The notes beneath the pieces are model-generated. The model saw nothing but the letters and a program-made list of their open reading frames with translations, was not told where the DNA came from and searched no databases. DNA of 64,000 nucleotides, taken from NCBI RefSeq assembly GCF_003240585.1, contig NZ_PCDP01000001.1, positions 581,500-645,499 on the forward strand, written 5' to 3'. This DNA comes from Arminella tubonensis (lineage in GTDB: Bacteria; Pseudomonadota; Alphaproteobacteria; Rhizobiales; Rhizobiaceae). This document shows, piece after piece, positions 44,259-53,847 of the stretch (its first letter is position 1; each line of letters opens with the position of its first letter). A program made the translations under genes and the position numbers.

Positions 44259-44672
44259 TCAGATCGGCGGCATCTTATCGAATTTTGGCAATAGTGGATC
44301 CACGTGATCCCATGCCTGGCTGCTCGCAGTCCAGGAGATCATCTGCGGTCTGTACCGAGCCGGCTCATCCAGGCTTCCTGCTCGAACAACGAAATAATCA
44401 GGCATGCCGGGAAACGTCATGTAGACCGGCGAGCCGCAGGTGGGACAGAAGCTACGCTTTTTGACAAGCCCTCCATCACCGACCAATTCCCAATGCGCTG
44501 CCTCGCCTTCGACAGCCACATCCTCGCATTTAAAGGTCAGATGAGATGCATGTCCCGTGCCGCTCTCGCGCTGGCACTGGCGGCATTGGCAGTCAAGCAT
44601 CACCAGCGGGTCGCCAGCGATCCGATAGCGAATCGCACCGCACGCGCAGCCGCCTGTATAGAGTTCACTCAT
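44259..44672 (-). CDS. GFA-family (glutathione-dependent formaldehyde-activating-like) protein
   Basis: A 137-residue zinc-binding protein. The Cys motifs are intact: GGCACGAIRY near residue 8, DCQCRQCQRESGTG near 28 and SFCPTCGSPVY near 74, as in the GFA/CENP-V fold. Relatives were named for spontaneous formaldehyde-glutathione adduct formation, but most are of unknown function. It is followed upstream, on the same strand, by the second ArsR-SRPBCC pair with a 45-bp gap, so the three may be transcribed together. Confidence 0.93.
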   Translation of the reverse strand: MSELYTGGCACGAIRYRIAGDPLVMLDCQCRQCQRESGTGHASHLTFKCEDVAVEGEAAHWELVGDGGLVKKRSFCPTCGSPVYMTFPGMPDYFVVRAGSLDEPARYRPQMISWTASSQAWDHVDPLLPKFDKMPPI

Positions 44673-44717
44673 GTGATTCCTCCTTTAAAAACAACGATGA
44701 CATCAAGGGATTCGGGG

Positions 44718-45182
44718 CTAGCTCTGCTCGTCGACGATAGGGCCGATACGTGGGACCACCTTCTTCCAACCCTCGCTCATGTTCATGAATGCCGTATCGT
44801 TGGTTGGCGTGATGAACCCGGAATGGACAAGGCGAAGACGCGTTCCGCCTTCGACCTCGCTGAGCGTCCAGATGACGAGGGTATCAAGCAGCGAGCCGTA
44901 TCCCCTGTTGGCCGGGTGCCCCCCTTTCCAGGTGTAGGCAAAGCGTTCGTTCGGGACCACATCAACCACTTCACAATGAATGATCCCGTCCCATTCGCCG
45001 GCGGGGGTAGTCTGAAAGGTGAAGTGATTGCCCAGTGCGGGTGCAAATCCTGTCGGCTTCATCAGGAAGCGCGCGATCATGTCGCCTGAAGTCAACGTCT
45101 TCCAGATCGTTTCCCGAGCATGCGGAAAGAACTCGTCAACGACGATGTCCCGAGAGTTGGGTTGCAACATTGCCTTGTTCAT
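44718..45182 (-). CDS. SRPBCC/AHSA1-domain protein (second pair)
   Basis: A 154-residue START-fold protein with the usual AHSA1 blocks: VDEFFPHARETIWKTLTSGD (in part) and the C-terminal WTLSEVEGGTRLRLVHSGF. Its start overlaps the ArsR stop by 4 bp (ATGA), the same coupling as in the first pair. A small hydrophobic ligand is likely but unknown. The product is longer and more typical than that at 34242-34598, and the two pairs are not close copies. Confidence 0.93.
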   Translation of the reverse strand: MNKAMLQPNSRDIVVDEFFPHARETIWKTLTSGDMIARFLMKPTGFAPALGNHFTFQTTPAGEWDGIIHCEVVDVVPNERFAYTWKGGHPANRGYGSLLDTLVIWTLSEVEGGTRLRLVHSGFITPTNDTAFMNMSEGWKKVVPRIGPIVDEQS

Positions 45183-45508
45183 GGGTCGATCTCTTTCAAT
45201 AGGGTTCGCAGGCTATCGAAGCGTTCCTGCCAGAAGAGCCCGTAATGGCTCATCCAGTCGAGCAGCGGGACAAGCCCTTCAGGCTCCGCGCGGTAGTAGA
45301 CATTTCGCCCCTCGGGTCGCTCAGTAACCAGACGAGCCTGCTTCAACGATTTCAGATGCTGGGAGATGGCCCCCTGGGTCACGCCGCTGCCGCGCGTCAA
45401 TTCGACGACGGTAATCTCCTGCGCGCTGACGATCCGCTCATAGACTGCCCGCCGGGTCGGATCGGCGAGCGCACGCATGACGGAGGAAATCTCGGTAGCT
45501 TCTATCAT
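45179..45508 (-). CDS. ArsR-family regulator (second pair)
   Basis: A 109-residue winged-helix regulator. SSVMRALADPTRRAVYERIV and the helix-turn-helix SGVTQGAISQHLKSLKQARL with the wing VTERPEGRNVYYRAE are clear. No metal-binding motif is seen. It is coupled to the SRPBCC gene and probably represses its own operon through the palindrome at 45536-45551. The C-terminal tryptophan-containing helix (YGLFWQERFDSLRTLLKE) is typical of ArsR proteins paired with AHSA1 partners. Confidence 0.93.
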   Translation of the reverse strand: MIEATEISSVMRALADPTRRAVYERIVSAQEITVVELTRGSGVTQGAISQHLKSLKQARLVTERPEGRNVYYRAEPEGLVPLLDWMSHYGLFWQERFDSLRTLLKEIDP

Positions 45509-45535
45509 GTCGAAACAATTAGCCGATACTTATCA

Positions 45536-45551
45536 ATTAGTCAACACTAAT
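45536..45551. promoter_or_regulatory. Candidate operator of the second ArsR
   Basis: ATTAGT and ACTAAT form perfect inverted arms with a CAAC spacer, 28 bp upstream of the start codon. CAATTAG also occurs twice in direct orientation (45516-45522 and 45534-45540). Confidence 0.5.
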
Positions 45552-45702
45552 CATTATTCGTTCTCGAATTCTGGTGACCTTGCATTGTCCGGGCGCGCGA
45601 AAGGCTCCGCCTGTGACGGCGGCCTGCCCGCGGACAAACATGCCAGAGATTTCAAACGTGCCATTTGCGGCCGCCCCCTCGTCAGGAGCGGGCGGCGGCA
45701 GA

Positions 45703-46437
45703 TCAACGCCTCAGGCGCGCTTTGAGCGGGCTGTCTATGTGTGGATCCGCAAAATGGTATAGCGCCGTCGATCTCAGCTGATCCGGGTCACATGGCTCGT
45801 TGGTGTGAATGCTTCGATAGCCCCAGAAGAAGTATAGATTTCCGGGCACGAGGCTAATTCGCTTCATCCCAAAATAGCCCGACTGCGCCACTCGTTTCAG
45901 GATCCATTGGGATATCCTGTTGTCGACCAGCATCTTGTCGATGAGGTTGATAAGGTAAGCCGAGCGAACTCCCCTCGTATTTGGGAACATGATGAAGTCG
46001 CCGCGCCGACCTTTCTTGGGAATGATCACCGGCAGCAGCGCTGTTATCAGGAAGCTATCATAGTGAAAGATGAAGGATTCCCTCGCCATATCCTCGCCCG
46101 TGAGGCAACGAAGGACCTGATAGAAATTCACTTCGGGCGAAGGCTTTTGGAGCGCTATTTCATAGAGCCTCGAAAAAATCTCCTGAAAGCGCTCCGAGTT
46201 GGCGAGCGCTTCGAATTTGGTGCCTGAAAATTGTTCGCTGCGGTTCAAGGACAGTGACGTTCGCCCGGACTGCCGGATAATCGCAGATGCAAACTCTTGC
46301 ATTTGCACCAGATCCTTGCCGCTGACATAAGACGGAAGGCAGCAATAGCCATCTCTCTCCATGTCGGAGGCCATCTCGGCTATAGTGCTATCCGGAATAG
46401 GCTGCGCACGCGTCTTCGCCGCCAAAAGGTCAGTCAT
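45703..46437 (-). CDS. Possible 2-oxoglutarate/Fe(II) dioxygenase-like protein
   Basis: A 244-residue protein. FIFHYDSFLITALLP holds an HxD pair and GYRSIHTNEP with a downstream arginine (DQLRSTALYHF) supplies a possible distal histidine and 2-oxoglutarate contact, the pattern of phytanoyl-CoA-type dioxygenases. The iron-ligand assignment is an inference from spacing. The start at 46437 has GGGGG upstream; a longer frame to 46497 is possible. Substrate unknown. It lies between the ArsR module and a DUF983 gene with no obvious partner. Confidence 0.6.
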   Translation of the reverse strand: MTDLLAAKTRAQPIPDSTIAEMASDMERDGYCCLPSYVSGKDLVQMQEFASAIIRQSGRTSLSLNRSEQFSGTKFEALANSERFQEIFSRLYEIALQKPSPEVNFYQVLRCLTGEDMARESFIFHYDSFLITALLPVIIPKKGRRGDFIMFPNTRGVRSAYLINLIDKMLVDNRISQWILKRVAQSGYFGMKRISLVPGNLYFFWGYRSIHTNEPCDPDQLRSTALYHFADPHIDSPLKARLRR

Positions 46438-46555
46438 CTGCGATCCCCCCACCGCGTCTGAGCCTGGAGTGTCAGTCGTATGGGTGGGGTTAGTCAACTA
46501 GGCCTTACGGTTGATGACTGCGGCCGCATCATCGAACGGGGCTTTCCACTTACCA

Positions 46556-46948
46556 TCACTCCTCGGAAGCTTCCGGTCCCCCGGAAAGCTTCCCTTCCTC
46601 GGCCTTGTAGAAATACTGGCTTGCTATCAGCCAGCCCTTCAGCGGCCTTAGCGGAGGGATGCATGTCAGCGCCATGAACGGCCCGGTTATCAGGAACTGC
46701 GTCCAGATCGATGCATCGAAGGCGACGTCTAGCCAGACGGCCAGCAGTACCGTTGGAATGCAGGCAAAGCAGATGACGAAGAATGCCGGACCATCGGCGG
46801 GATCGGCGAAGGAATAGTCCAGGCCGCAGACTTCGCAGGAGGGTCGGAGCTTCAGGAAACCGGTGAACAGGCGCCCCTTGCCACAGCGTGGGCAGCGGCC
46901 CCTGAGACCGGTTTGCAGCGGAGGGATCGGCGGGTAGGTCTCGTCCAT
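46556..46948 (-). CDS. DUF983 family zinc-ribbon membrane protein
   Basis: A 130-residue protein. Two CxxC pairs near the N-terminus (RGRCPRCGKGRLF, RPSCEVCGLDY) would form a zinc ribbon, followed by two transmembrane helices (about residues 57-77 and 83-101). This is the DUF983 layout. In alphaproteobacteria such genes often sit by cytochrome oxidase assembly genes, but not here. The start at 46948 has AAGG upstream. Confidence 0.92.
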   Translation of the reverse strand: MDETYPPIPPLQTGLRGRCPRCGKGRLFTGFLKLRPSCEVCGLDYSFADPADGPAFFVICFACIPTVLLAVWLDVAFDASIWTQFLITGPFMALTCIPPLRPLKGWLIASQYFYKAEEGKLSGGPEASEE

Positions 46949-47179
46949 GACAATCACCTTGTCCTTTTGAGCCGCAGGGAGCTTGATGCAAGTGCCAGCG
47001 ATGCTCGACCGATCTTGCAAGGGAGGCCGTCCGGCCGGTCGCTCGAATAGAACTCGTCCCTCTCCTGTCCCGAAAGGTCAGACGAAAATACATTTACTTA
47101 GGTTGGGCGACTTGTCGAGATGCGTTGCTCTGGCTAGGGTCATCTATCGGCGACTACAATCATAACGGGAGGGGAGACA

Positions 47180-47584
47180 ATGTCCCAAATGTTGCTGCAC
47201 CACGTCTCCATCGTTACGACAGATCTGGAGCGATCAGTCGCGTTCTACCGCGCGGTATTCGATCTCGAACAAATCGAGCGGCCGCCCTTTTCGAGTTCAG
47301 GAGCGTGGCTGGCTTGCGGGGGTCATCAGATCCATCTGATCGTCAACCCGTCGGGAACCTTTCGAACAGATGCCCGCATCGATAGCGCCGACGCACATTT
47401 TGCGTTTCGCACTGACGATTTCGAGGCTTTCGTCGGCAGGCTGACGGCCAAGGGCTTTCGCGAGAATGCCGATGAGGGTGACCCCAAGCGGCTGCTTGTC
47501 GTTCGCAATAGCGTCGCGGGGTTCCCGCAACTCTATCTGCTTGACCCGGATCGCAATATTATCGAAGTCAATGCGGCGGCATGA
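47180..47584 (+). CDS. VOC-superfamily (glyoxalase/fosfomycin-resistance-like) protein
   Basis: A 134-residue single-domain VOC protein. Putative metal ligands are His8 (LLHHVSIVTTDLERSVAFYR in part), His53 (HQIHLIV) and Glu in the C-terminal IIEVNAA. This is the layout of glyoxalase I-like and FosA-like enzymes; the substrate is not predictable. GGGAGG-type sequence precedes the start. It stands divergent from the DUF983 gene. Confidence 0.9.
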   Translation: MSQMLLHHVSIVTTDLERSVAFYRAVFDLEQIERPPFSSSGAWLACGGHQIHLIVNPSGTFRTDARIDSADAHFAFRTDDFEAFVGRLTAKGFRENADEGDPKRLLVVRNSVAGFPQLYLLDPDRNIIEVNAAA

Positions 47585-47616
47585 GCGCTGCCGCTGTATT
47601 TTCCGGGGATGCCGGC

Positions 47617-47820
47617 CTAGCGGCAGGCCATTTCGCGGAGTTCCTGGCGGCTGACAGTCACACCGACATTGGCCTTCGACGCGTCGGGGTGACTATAGAT
47701 CAACCCCGGAATCTCCGGCAGGCTGAGGGCCTGCAGCACATTCATGATGCCGACCGCATGGTAACCGTCGGCGCGCTGCTGAATGGCTTCGACCAGCTTG
47801 TTCTTGAATTCTGAAATCAT
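47617..47820 (-). CDS. Small protein of unknown function
   Basis: A 67-residue protein behind a very strong ribosome-binding site (AAGGAGGT). It is soluble and mostly helical in character (FKNKLVEAIQQRADGYHAVG). I recognise no family. It converges on the VOC gene, with which it has a short gap, and is followed upstream by the MFS gene's 3' end. Confidence 0.65.
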   Translation of the reverse strand: MISEFKNKLVEAIQQRADGYHAVGIMNVLQALSLPEIPGLIYSHPDASKANVGVTVSRQELREMACR

Positions 47821-47943
47821 GACGTTCCACCTCCTTGTTATTGAGGTGGAGTTTCTGGGTTCAACCCGCCGTTTTCGCGGTATGAAAAAGGTCGTTCCTC
47901 GTTGAAATAAAGGAAAAATAACGACGTTAACCTTTTGACGCTT

Positions 47944-49398
47944 TTAAGACACAGGTGTTGCCGGGGTGCGTTTCCGCGGTGCCTCATGCGGCCTGTTTTC
48001 CGTCTCCGAGGTAATCGTCGCGGCCGCGCAGACGGCGCTGAGGGCGGCAGCAAGCGCTGCAAACCACATGACGACCGTATAGGCATTCGAGAGGTTCTGC
48101 TCGCTGAGTGACGAAAGGTCCGATCGCCCGAACGCGATCCCAAGCGCCGCCACTGCCAGCAGACCCCCGCTTCGAGCGAAGGCGTTGTTGATCCCCGAGG
48201 CAGCACCGCTATCCGCATCCGGGGCGCTGTCGAACACGGTTGTCGTCAGTGCCGGGATCGCGATGGTCATGCCGATGCCTATCAGGACAAGGCCCGGCAG
48301 GTAGCTGGTCCAGTAGCTTGGCATTTGTGCTGAAAGTGCGAGCATTGCAAAACCGACAGTCGTAATCGTCGGCCCGACAATCAGCGGCAGCCGGCGGCCG
48401 ACCTTGCCTGCGACGCCGCCTGCCAGGCGCGACCCGAGCCCGAGTATGATCGAGAGCGGCAGGAATGCCGCGCCGGCCTCGGTCGGGCTGTAGTGGTGCA
48501 CCTTGATCAACACAAATGGCAGCATGAAGATAGCCCCTCCAAGACCTCCATAGAGGATGGCGGTTAGGGCGTTCGATCCTGCGAAATTCCGATCCCTGAA
48601 CAATCGCAGCGGCATGATCGGTGCGCTGCTTCTGGCCTCCACATAAATGAACGACGCCATGAGCGGGACGGAGGTTGCGAGAAGCGCCGATCCGGCCAGC
48701 ATGGCGCCCTGCCCCAACTCGATCAGGCCATAGGTCATGCAGCCGAGCGCAAGAACGGCGAGAACGGAACCCGGGATATCAAGGCGACGGGAGGCGTCCC
48801 TCGCTTGCCCGCGGACAATCTTGAAACTCAGCAGCAATGCAAGGGCGGCGATGGGAACGTTGATGAAAAAGATGGATCGCCAGCTTGCATGGTCGACCAT
48901 CCAGCCGCCGAGCGGAGGTCCAAGCGCCATCAGTACGCCTCCGGCGGCAGACCACGTACCGATCGCCTTGCCCCGGGCTTCGCCTGTGTAGGCCTGGCTG
49001 ATCAGCGCCAGGCTGGTTGGGACAAGCAAGGCGGCACCTGCTCCCTGTATCAGGCGTGCGGCGACGAGCGACTGTACGGAAAAGGAAAGCGCGCAGCCGA
49101 CCGACGCTGCGACGAAGATCGTCAACCCGATGCGAAATGCGCGAAGCGTGCCGAGTCGGTCGCCAAGCGCGCCACCAAGCAGAATGAAGCTGGCAAGCGT
49201 CAGCATGTAGCCATTCGCGACCCATTGGATGGATGCCAGCCCCGCAGAAAGATCGTCCTGGATTGCAGGCAGCGCGACATTGACCACCGAACTGTCGATG
49301 AAGCCGAGGCTGCTGCCGAGGACGCTGACAGCGAGAACCCATTTTGCCGATGCATCATCCACTTGCGATTTCGGCTGAGGGTTCGCGCTGCTTGTCAT
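47944..49398 (-). CDS. MFS multidrug efflux transporter (DHA2 / EmrB-QacA type)
   Basis: A 484-residue transporter with 14 predicted transmembrane segments. The DHA2 signature LGFIDSSVVNVALPAIQDDL near residue 30 and the WVANGYMLTLASFILLGGAL block are clear; motif C (AIGTWSAAGGVLMALGPPLG) follows near residue 145. It likely exports toxic organic compounds by proton antiport. It lies next to a ring-cleaving-type dioxygenase gene on the same strand (49-bp gap), so both may handle quinone or aromatic stress (inference). Confidence 0.95.
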   Translation of the reverse strand: MTSSANPQPKSQVDDASAKWVLAVSVLGSSLGFIDSSVVNVALPAIQDDLSAGLASIQWVANGYMLTLASFILLGGALGDRLGTLRAFRIGLTIFVAASVGCALSFSVQSLVAARLIQGAGAALLVPTSLALISQAYTGEARGKAIGTWSAAGGVLMALGPPLGGWMVDHASWRSIFFINVPIAALALLLSFKIVRGQARDASRRLDIPGSVLAVLALGCMTYGLIELGQGAMLAGSALLATSVPLMASFIYVEARSSAPIMPLRLFRDRNFAGSNALTAILYGGLGGAIFMLPFVLIKVHHYSPTEAGAAFLPLSIILGLGSRLAGGVAGKVGRRLPLIVGPTITTVGFAMLALSAQMPSYWTSYLPGLVLIGIGMTIAIPALTTTVFDSAPDADSGAASGINNAFARSGGLLAVAALGIAFGRSDLSSLSEQNLSNAYTVVMWFAALAAALSAVCAAATITSETENRPHEAPRKRTPATPVS

Positions 49399-49447
49399 GT
49401 CTTCGCTTCCGGATGGGACCTCGCTCAGGTCTACACCTGAGGCGCAG

Positions 49448-50401
49448 CTAGTCCAGGGATTTCAACCTGGCTTCGATCTGCGCCAGCCTGGGTTCAAGGA
49501 ACGGCGGAAGCGATAGCGATTCTCCGAGGGTCTCCATGGGTTCGTCGACGGCAAAGCCCGGCCCGTCGGTGGCGATCTCGAAGAGGATGCCGTTTGGCTC
49601 GCGGAAATAGAGCGAACGGAAGTAGAAGCGTTCGACCTCTCCGGACGATGGCAAGCGCGCCTGCTTCAGCCTTTCCGTCCATTCGTGCAGGCCTGCTTCG
49701 TCAGGCGTGCGGAAGGCGACATGGTGGACGGCGCCTGCTCCCTGGTTGGAACCCGCCAGCCGCGGCTGCACGGCGACATGAAGCTCAGCTGAGGGACCGC
49801 CCTCGCCCATGGTGAACACGTGGACGTCGCCTTCACCATCCGGCGAAGGATAGGACCGCGCCTCCGACATGTTCATGACGCCGGTCAGCACCAGTGCGGT
49901 GCTCGTGATATCAGGCACGCTGATCGTGATCGGCCCGAGGCCCTTGATCTGGTGCTCGGAAGGAACCGGGCTCGCCTGCCAGGGATGCGAAGGTGCGGCG
50001 CCGCCGTCGTCTACGAGCCGAAACCGCTGGCCTTCGGGATCCTCGAAATCAAGGGATGCGCGTCCGTCGAGATCCATGACCTCGCCCGACACGACCTTGA
50101 GATCATCGAAGCGTTGCTTCCACCATGCGAGCGTTTCGCGGCTGCCGACGCGGAGGCCGGTTCTCGAAATGCTGTGTGTCCCCCGGCGTTCCGGAGCGAC
50201 GGGCCAGTCGAAAAAGGTGAGGTCGGTGCCGGGGCTCGCCAGGCCGTCGGCGTAGAATAGATGGTAGGCGCTGGTATCGTCCTGGTTGACGGTCTTCTTA
50301 ACGAGCCGCAGCCCAAGAACCCTTGTGTAAAAACGCAGGTTGCCCGCAGCGTCGGCCGTGATGGCCGTCAGGTGGTGAATTCCAGAAAGTTGCAGTGTCA
50401 T
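49448..50401 (-). CDS. Ring-cleaving dioxygenase-like protein, two VOC domains (MhqO type)
   Basis: A 317-residue protein with two tandem VOC domains. The first starts [20 protein letters not shown] (residues about 4-140), the second near residue 150 with [12 protein letters not shown] further on. The putative iron ligands are the His in IHHLTAI, the His in VHHVAFR and Glu in the C-terminal [12 protein letters not shown]. MhqO relatives are thought to open hydroquinone-type rings in quinone-stress responses. The start at 50401 follows GGAGGG; longer frames upstream are not needed. It may be co-transcribed with the MFS gene. Confidence 0.93.
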   Translation of the reverse strand: MTLQLSGIHHLTAITADAAGNLRFYTRVLGLRLVKKTVNQDDTSAYHLFYADGLASPGTDLTFFDWPVAPERRGTHSISRTGLRVGSRETLAWWKQRFDDLKVVSGEVMDLDGRASLDFEDPEGQRFRLVDDGGAAPSHPWQASPVPSEHQIKGLGPITISVPDITSTALVLTGVMNMSEARSYPSPDGEGDVHVFTMGEGGPSAELHVAVQPRLAGSNQGAGAVHHVAFRTPDEAGLHEWTERLKQARLPSSGEVERFYFRSLYFREPNGILFEIATDGPGFAVDEPMETLGESLSLPPFLEPRLAQIEARLKSLD

Positions 50402-50661
50402 GATGCCCTCCGGGACCAAATTACTTTGCACTGATATGGGCTGCCTGGCCGCCGGCGAATAGCTCGCTCCGATGCACGGACTGTTCACCGTTGCACGCAG
50501 GGTTTCGGCTTCAGGATCGACATCATCCTTATAGCCGAAGAAAGCGATCGGCTGGCAGAAATCGGTTTCATATTGGCAAGAAACGACGCGTCGGTTTGAT
50601 TGCTGCCAGCGCTCGACGGTCGCAAGATGGCCCCACGAGCAATTGAGCAAGGAGCCGCGAG

Positions 50662-51312
50662 ATGTCGGACAAATCAGAAATCATCGCCGGAATAAGAATT
50701 CCGGATAGCCAGATGGCGAAGGCTGCAACGGAGCTGGTGAGGGATAGCGAGACGGATCTTCTCTACCACCATTCCCGTCGCGTCTTTCTGTTTGGAGCTT
50801 TGACGGGCGAGCGCAAGGAGCTGAAATACGATCCAGAACTGCTCTATATCGGCGCAATGTTCCACGACATGGGCATCATCGATACCTATGCCAGCGAGAC
50901 CGAGCGCTTCGAAGTCGATGGCGCCAACGCCGCGCGGGATTTCCTGAAATCCTACGATATTTCACAGCAGGACGTCGACGACGTATGGGATTCGATCGCC
51001 CTTCACACGACACCGGGAATTCCCCAGCACAAGCGTCCAGTCGTCGCACTGGTGACGGCAGGCGTGGAGATGGACGTGCTCGGCCTTGCCTACAATGACT
51101 TTTCGGATGCCGAGCGAGAGGAGGTCTGCACTTGCCATCCGCGTGGCCTGAAATTCAAGCACGGCATTCTTTCGGCATTCTGCTACGGCACGATCAAGAA
51201 GCCGGAGACGACCTTCGGCAATGTGAAGGCCGATGTGCTCGAGCGGATGGATCCGACTTACAAGCGCGTCAACTTTGCTGAGCTGATCATGAATTCGACC
51301 TGGGATAGCTGA
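50662..51312 (+). CDS. HD-domain hydrolase (cyanamide hydratase-like family)
   Basis: A 216-residue HD protein. The metal motif is spread as usual: [12 protein letters not shown] near residue 36, MFHDMG near 68 and the [12 protein letters not shown] block near 110, the arrangement of the cyanamide-hydratase/HDDC group. Enzymatic substrate unknown. AAGGAG precedes the start. It is divergent from the MhqO-like gene and followed by a GlxA-type regulator on the same strand. Confidence 0.9.
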   Translation: MSDKSEIIAGIRIPDSQMAKAATELVRDSETDLLYHHSRRVFLFGALTGERKELKYDPELLYIGAMFHDMGIIDTYASETERFEVDGANAARDFLKSYDISQQDVDDVWDSIALHTTPGIPQHKRPVVALVTAGVEMDVLGLAYNDFSDAEREEVCTCHPRGLKFKHGILSAFCYGTIKKPETTFGNVKADVLERMDPTYKRVNFAELIMNSTWDS

Positions 51313-51475
51313 GGCGCTACCCCCGGGATAGCTAAGCAACGACGCAAAGGAATTCGCGGCGGCCAGCTTTTTCCATGAGGCGGTCGTCTCTGCATGAATG
51401 CGGGCCGCGCAGGCTTGGCTTTCGTGCGATCAATGTGACAGAACCCCATTGATGGTTTCTCGATCGGAGATGCAG

Positions 51476-52450
51476 ATGGCGAAGCTGGTGAATGTGGCAA
51501 TCCTTGTCTTCCCCGGCGTGCAGTCGCTTGATGTCTCCGGCCCGCTTGACGTCTTTGCCGAGGCCAACGGCTATTTGCCTCGGGATGCGGGCTATCGACT
51601 GACGCTCGTCGGTTCCGATACGAGCCCGTTCCGTGCCTCCAACGGCATGCTACTGTCCGCGGACATTTCCTACGCCGATGTCGCCGCAGAGTTCGACCTC
51701 GTTCTCGTAGCCGGCGGTCCACATCTTTCAAAGTCGGAGCCCGAACCCGGCCTCATCGAGGCGCTGCTTCGGCTGATTGCCGGAAGCGAGCACTACGGGT
51801 CGATCTGCAGCGGCACCTTCGTGCTCGGGCATGCAGGCCTTCTCCGCGGCCGGTCTGTCACGACCCATTGGCAGGACGCGCAGGCGCTGGCCGACCAGTT
51901 TCCCGAAGCCCAAGTGGATTTCGACCGCATCTTCATCCGCGATGGTGCACTTGTGACTTCGGCGGGCGTTACGGCCGGTATCGACCTGGCGCTGGCGATC
52001 GTCAATGAAGATCATGGGGCCGCTGTAGCGTTGGCGGTCGCCAAACGCCTTGTCGTGGTGGCGCAGCGACAAGGCGGCCAGTCTCAATTCAGTCCCTACC
52101 TCGCAGCGCCGCCACGCGACGATTCCCTGATCGCCAAGGTATATGCGCATGTCATCGCCAACCTTCGCGAACGTCTTTCGGTGGGTGATCTTGCGGCGAT
52201 CGCCGGAACAAGTCCCAGAAGTCTGGCCCGCGCCTTCGAGCAGGACGCGAATTCCACGCCCGGAGAATTTGTGGAGCAGGCGCGGATCGACGCCGCTCGC
52301 AACATGCTGGAGGCCAGCGATCTTCCGTTGAAGTCGGTCGCGTTCGAATGCGGGTTCGGAAGCATGCAGCGGATGCGCCTGGTATTCAGCCGGCAGCTCG
52401 GCGTCACACCAAGCCAATACCGGGCCAGTTTCAAGAAGCCTTCCGGCTGA
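51476..52450 (+). CDS. GlxA-type AraC regulator with DJ-1/PfpI domain (first)
   Basis: A 324-residue regulator. The N-terminal DJ-1/PfpI-like domain (VAILVFPGVQSLDVSGPLDVF and GSICSGTFVLGHAGLL, with the conserved nucleophile-like cysteine) is followed by two C-terminal AraC helix-turn-helix motifs (LSVGDLAAIAGTSPRSLARAF and FECGFGSMQRMRLVFSRQLG). The start at 51476 follows GGAG. Such regulators often control nearby genes for amine or aromatic metabolism; the convergent flavin oxidase is the nearest one. Confidence 0.93.
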   Translation: MAKLVNVAILVFPGVQSLDVSGPLDVFAEANGYLPRDAGYRLTLVGSDTSPFRASNGMLLSADISYADVAAEFDLVLVAGGPHLSKSEPEPGLIEALLRLIAGSEHYGSICSGTFVLGHAGLLRGRSVTTHWQDAQALADQFPEAQVDFDRIFIRDGALVTSAGVTAGIDLALAIVNEDHGAAVALAVAKRLVVVAQRQGGQSQFSPYLAAPPRDDSLIAKVYAHVIANLRERLSVGDLAAIAGTSPRSLARAFEQDANSTPGEFVEQARIDAARNMLEASDLPLKSVAFECGFGSMQRMRLVFSRQLGVTPSQYRASFKKPSG

Positions 52451-52470
52451 ATGGCCGGCGATTGCTGTTC

Positions 52471-53847
52471 TCATTGCGGCTGAATGTTCTGGTTCATCCG
52501 GAAAAGATTGCCTGGATCGAACTTGCGCTTGATGCCCTGCAGTCGCGCATAGGTCTCGCTGCCGAAAGCATCGCGAACGAGGTTCTCGCCCTCTCCAAGC
52601 CCCGGGAAGTTCAGATACAGGCGACCGGTGGAATGGCGCTGCATGTCCTGCCAACAGTCGCGAACCCAGCCGATATTGGCTTCGTCGCCGGCCGGGTCGG
52701 ACCAGATCGCGTCGAGGCTAAGCATGAAGGGCATGGAGCGGTCGCCGAATGCCGTCGTATCGGCCGGCACGCGCTGTACTGCGCCGCCAAATTTCCAGAT
52801 CGAGGCAAACGTCATCTCGGACGGACGTTTCGCCAACCGCGCGGTGATCTCGCGGATGACCGCGTCGTCCAGCCCCGAGAGATAGATCGATTTCCAGTAG
52901 CAGCGGTCGCGCCCTTTGGGGAACAGCCCGTCATAGATGGCCTGCAGCACACGATAAGGCATACGCTCGCTGAAATCGAGCAGAGGCTCACCGAAGCCAC
53001 GCAACGGCCGGGTCACACGCTCGCCCTCTTCCGCCGAGCCGTCATAGACCGTGGCGAGCGCGAGCACACGCTTGCCCCATGTGTGTTCCGGGAGCGCCGG
53101 ATCGCGGGGTATGGTGGAGAATTCGGCGAGGCCGGTTACTTCGTCCGGTGCCGACGCCATGTAGTCACGCCACTTCGGAATAATGTCGTTGGCGCGCTCT
53201 TCAGGATAGGCGGGAGCGCAGAACATCATCTCCTCGGCTATCGGGTGCAGGCGAAACTCAAAGTTCACGACGATGCCGAAATTGCCGCCGCCGCCCTTCA
53301 ATGCCCATAGCAGGTCGGCATTTTCACTCTCGCTGGCGCGGATCAGGCGACCATTGGCGGTGACCACATCGGCGGCGATGATATTGTCGCAGCTAAGACC
53401 ACGTGTACCCCGGAGCCAGCCGATGCCACCCGACAAGGAAAGGCCGGCGACCCCCGTCGTCGATATCAGTCCGCCCGGTGTTGCGCGTCCGAAGGGCGTG
53501 GTTGCGGCGTCGACATCGCCCCACGTCGCCCCGCCTTCAACAAAAGCCCGGTCGCGTGCGGGCGAGATGCCGACGGCATTCATGAGGGACAGGTCGATCA
53601 TCAGCCCTCTATCGCAGACGGCATAGCCCGCAACATTATGACCGCCGCTGCGAACGGCGATGACCAAATCCTGGGTTCGGGCGTGGTTCACCGACGCCAC
53701 GACATCAGCCGCATTCCGGCATCTTGCAATCAGCGCCGGTCGCCTATCGATCATGCCGTTCCATACGATGCGCGCGGCGTCGTAGGCGGGAGTTCCCGGC
53801 TCAAGCAGTTCGCCGCGCAGCTGATTGCGGAGTGCTTCGTGGGTCAT
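52471..53847 (-). CDS. FAD-linked oxidoreductase of the berberine-bridge / 6-HDNO type
   Basis: A 458-residue oxidase. The FAD-binding domain shows AVRSGGHNVAGYAVCDRGLM (in part), where the His near residue 74 is the usual covalent FAD attachment site. A second FAD-covalent cysteine as in bicovalent enzymes is not seen in the expected loop (GVAGLSLSGGIGWL). The C-terminal BBE domain ends with FDPGNLFRMNQNI. It probably oxidises a sugar, alcohol or amine. It lies between two GlxA-type regulators; the second is divergent across 89 bp. Confidence 0.92.
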   Translation of the reverse strand: MTHEALRNQLRGELLEPGTPAYDAARIVWNGMIDRRPALIARCRNAADVVASVNHARTQDLVIAVRSGGHNVAGYAVCDRGLMIDLSLMNAVGISPARDRAFVEGGATWGDVDAATTPFGRATPGGLISTTGVAGLSLSGGIGWLRGTRGLSCDNIIAADVVTANGRLIRASESENADLLWALKGGGGNFGIVVNFEFRLHPIAEEMMFCAPAYPEERANDIIPKWRDYMASAPDEVTGLAEFSTIPRDPALPEHTWGKRVLALATVYDGSAEEGERVTRPLRGFGEPLLDFSERMPYRVLQAIYDGLFPKGRDRCYWKSIYLSGLDDAVIREITARLAKRPSEMTFASIWKFGGAVQRVPADTTAFGDRSMPFMLSLDAIWSDPAGDEANIGWVRDCWQDMQRHSTGRLYLNFPGLGEGENLVRDAFGSETYARLQGIKRKFDPGNLFRMNQNIQPQ

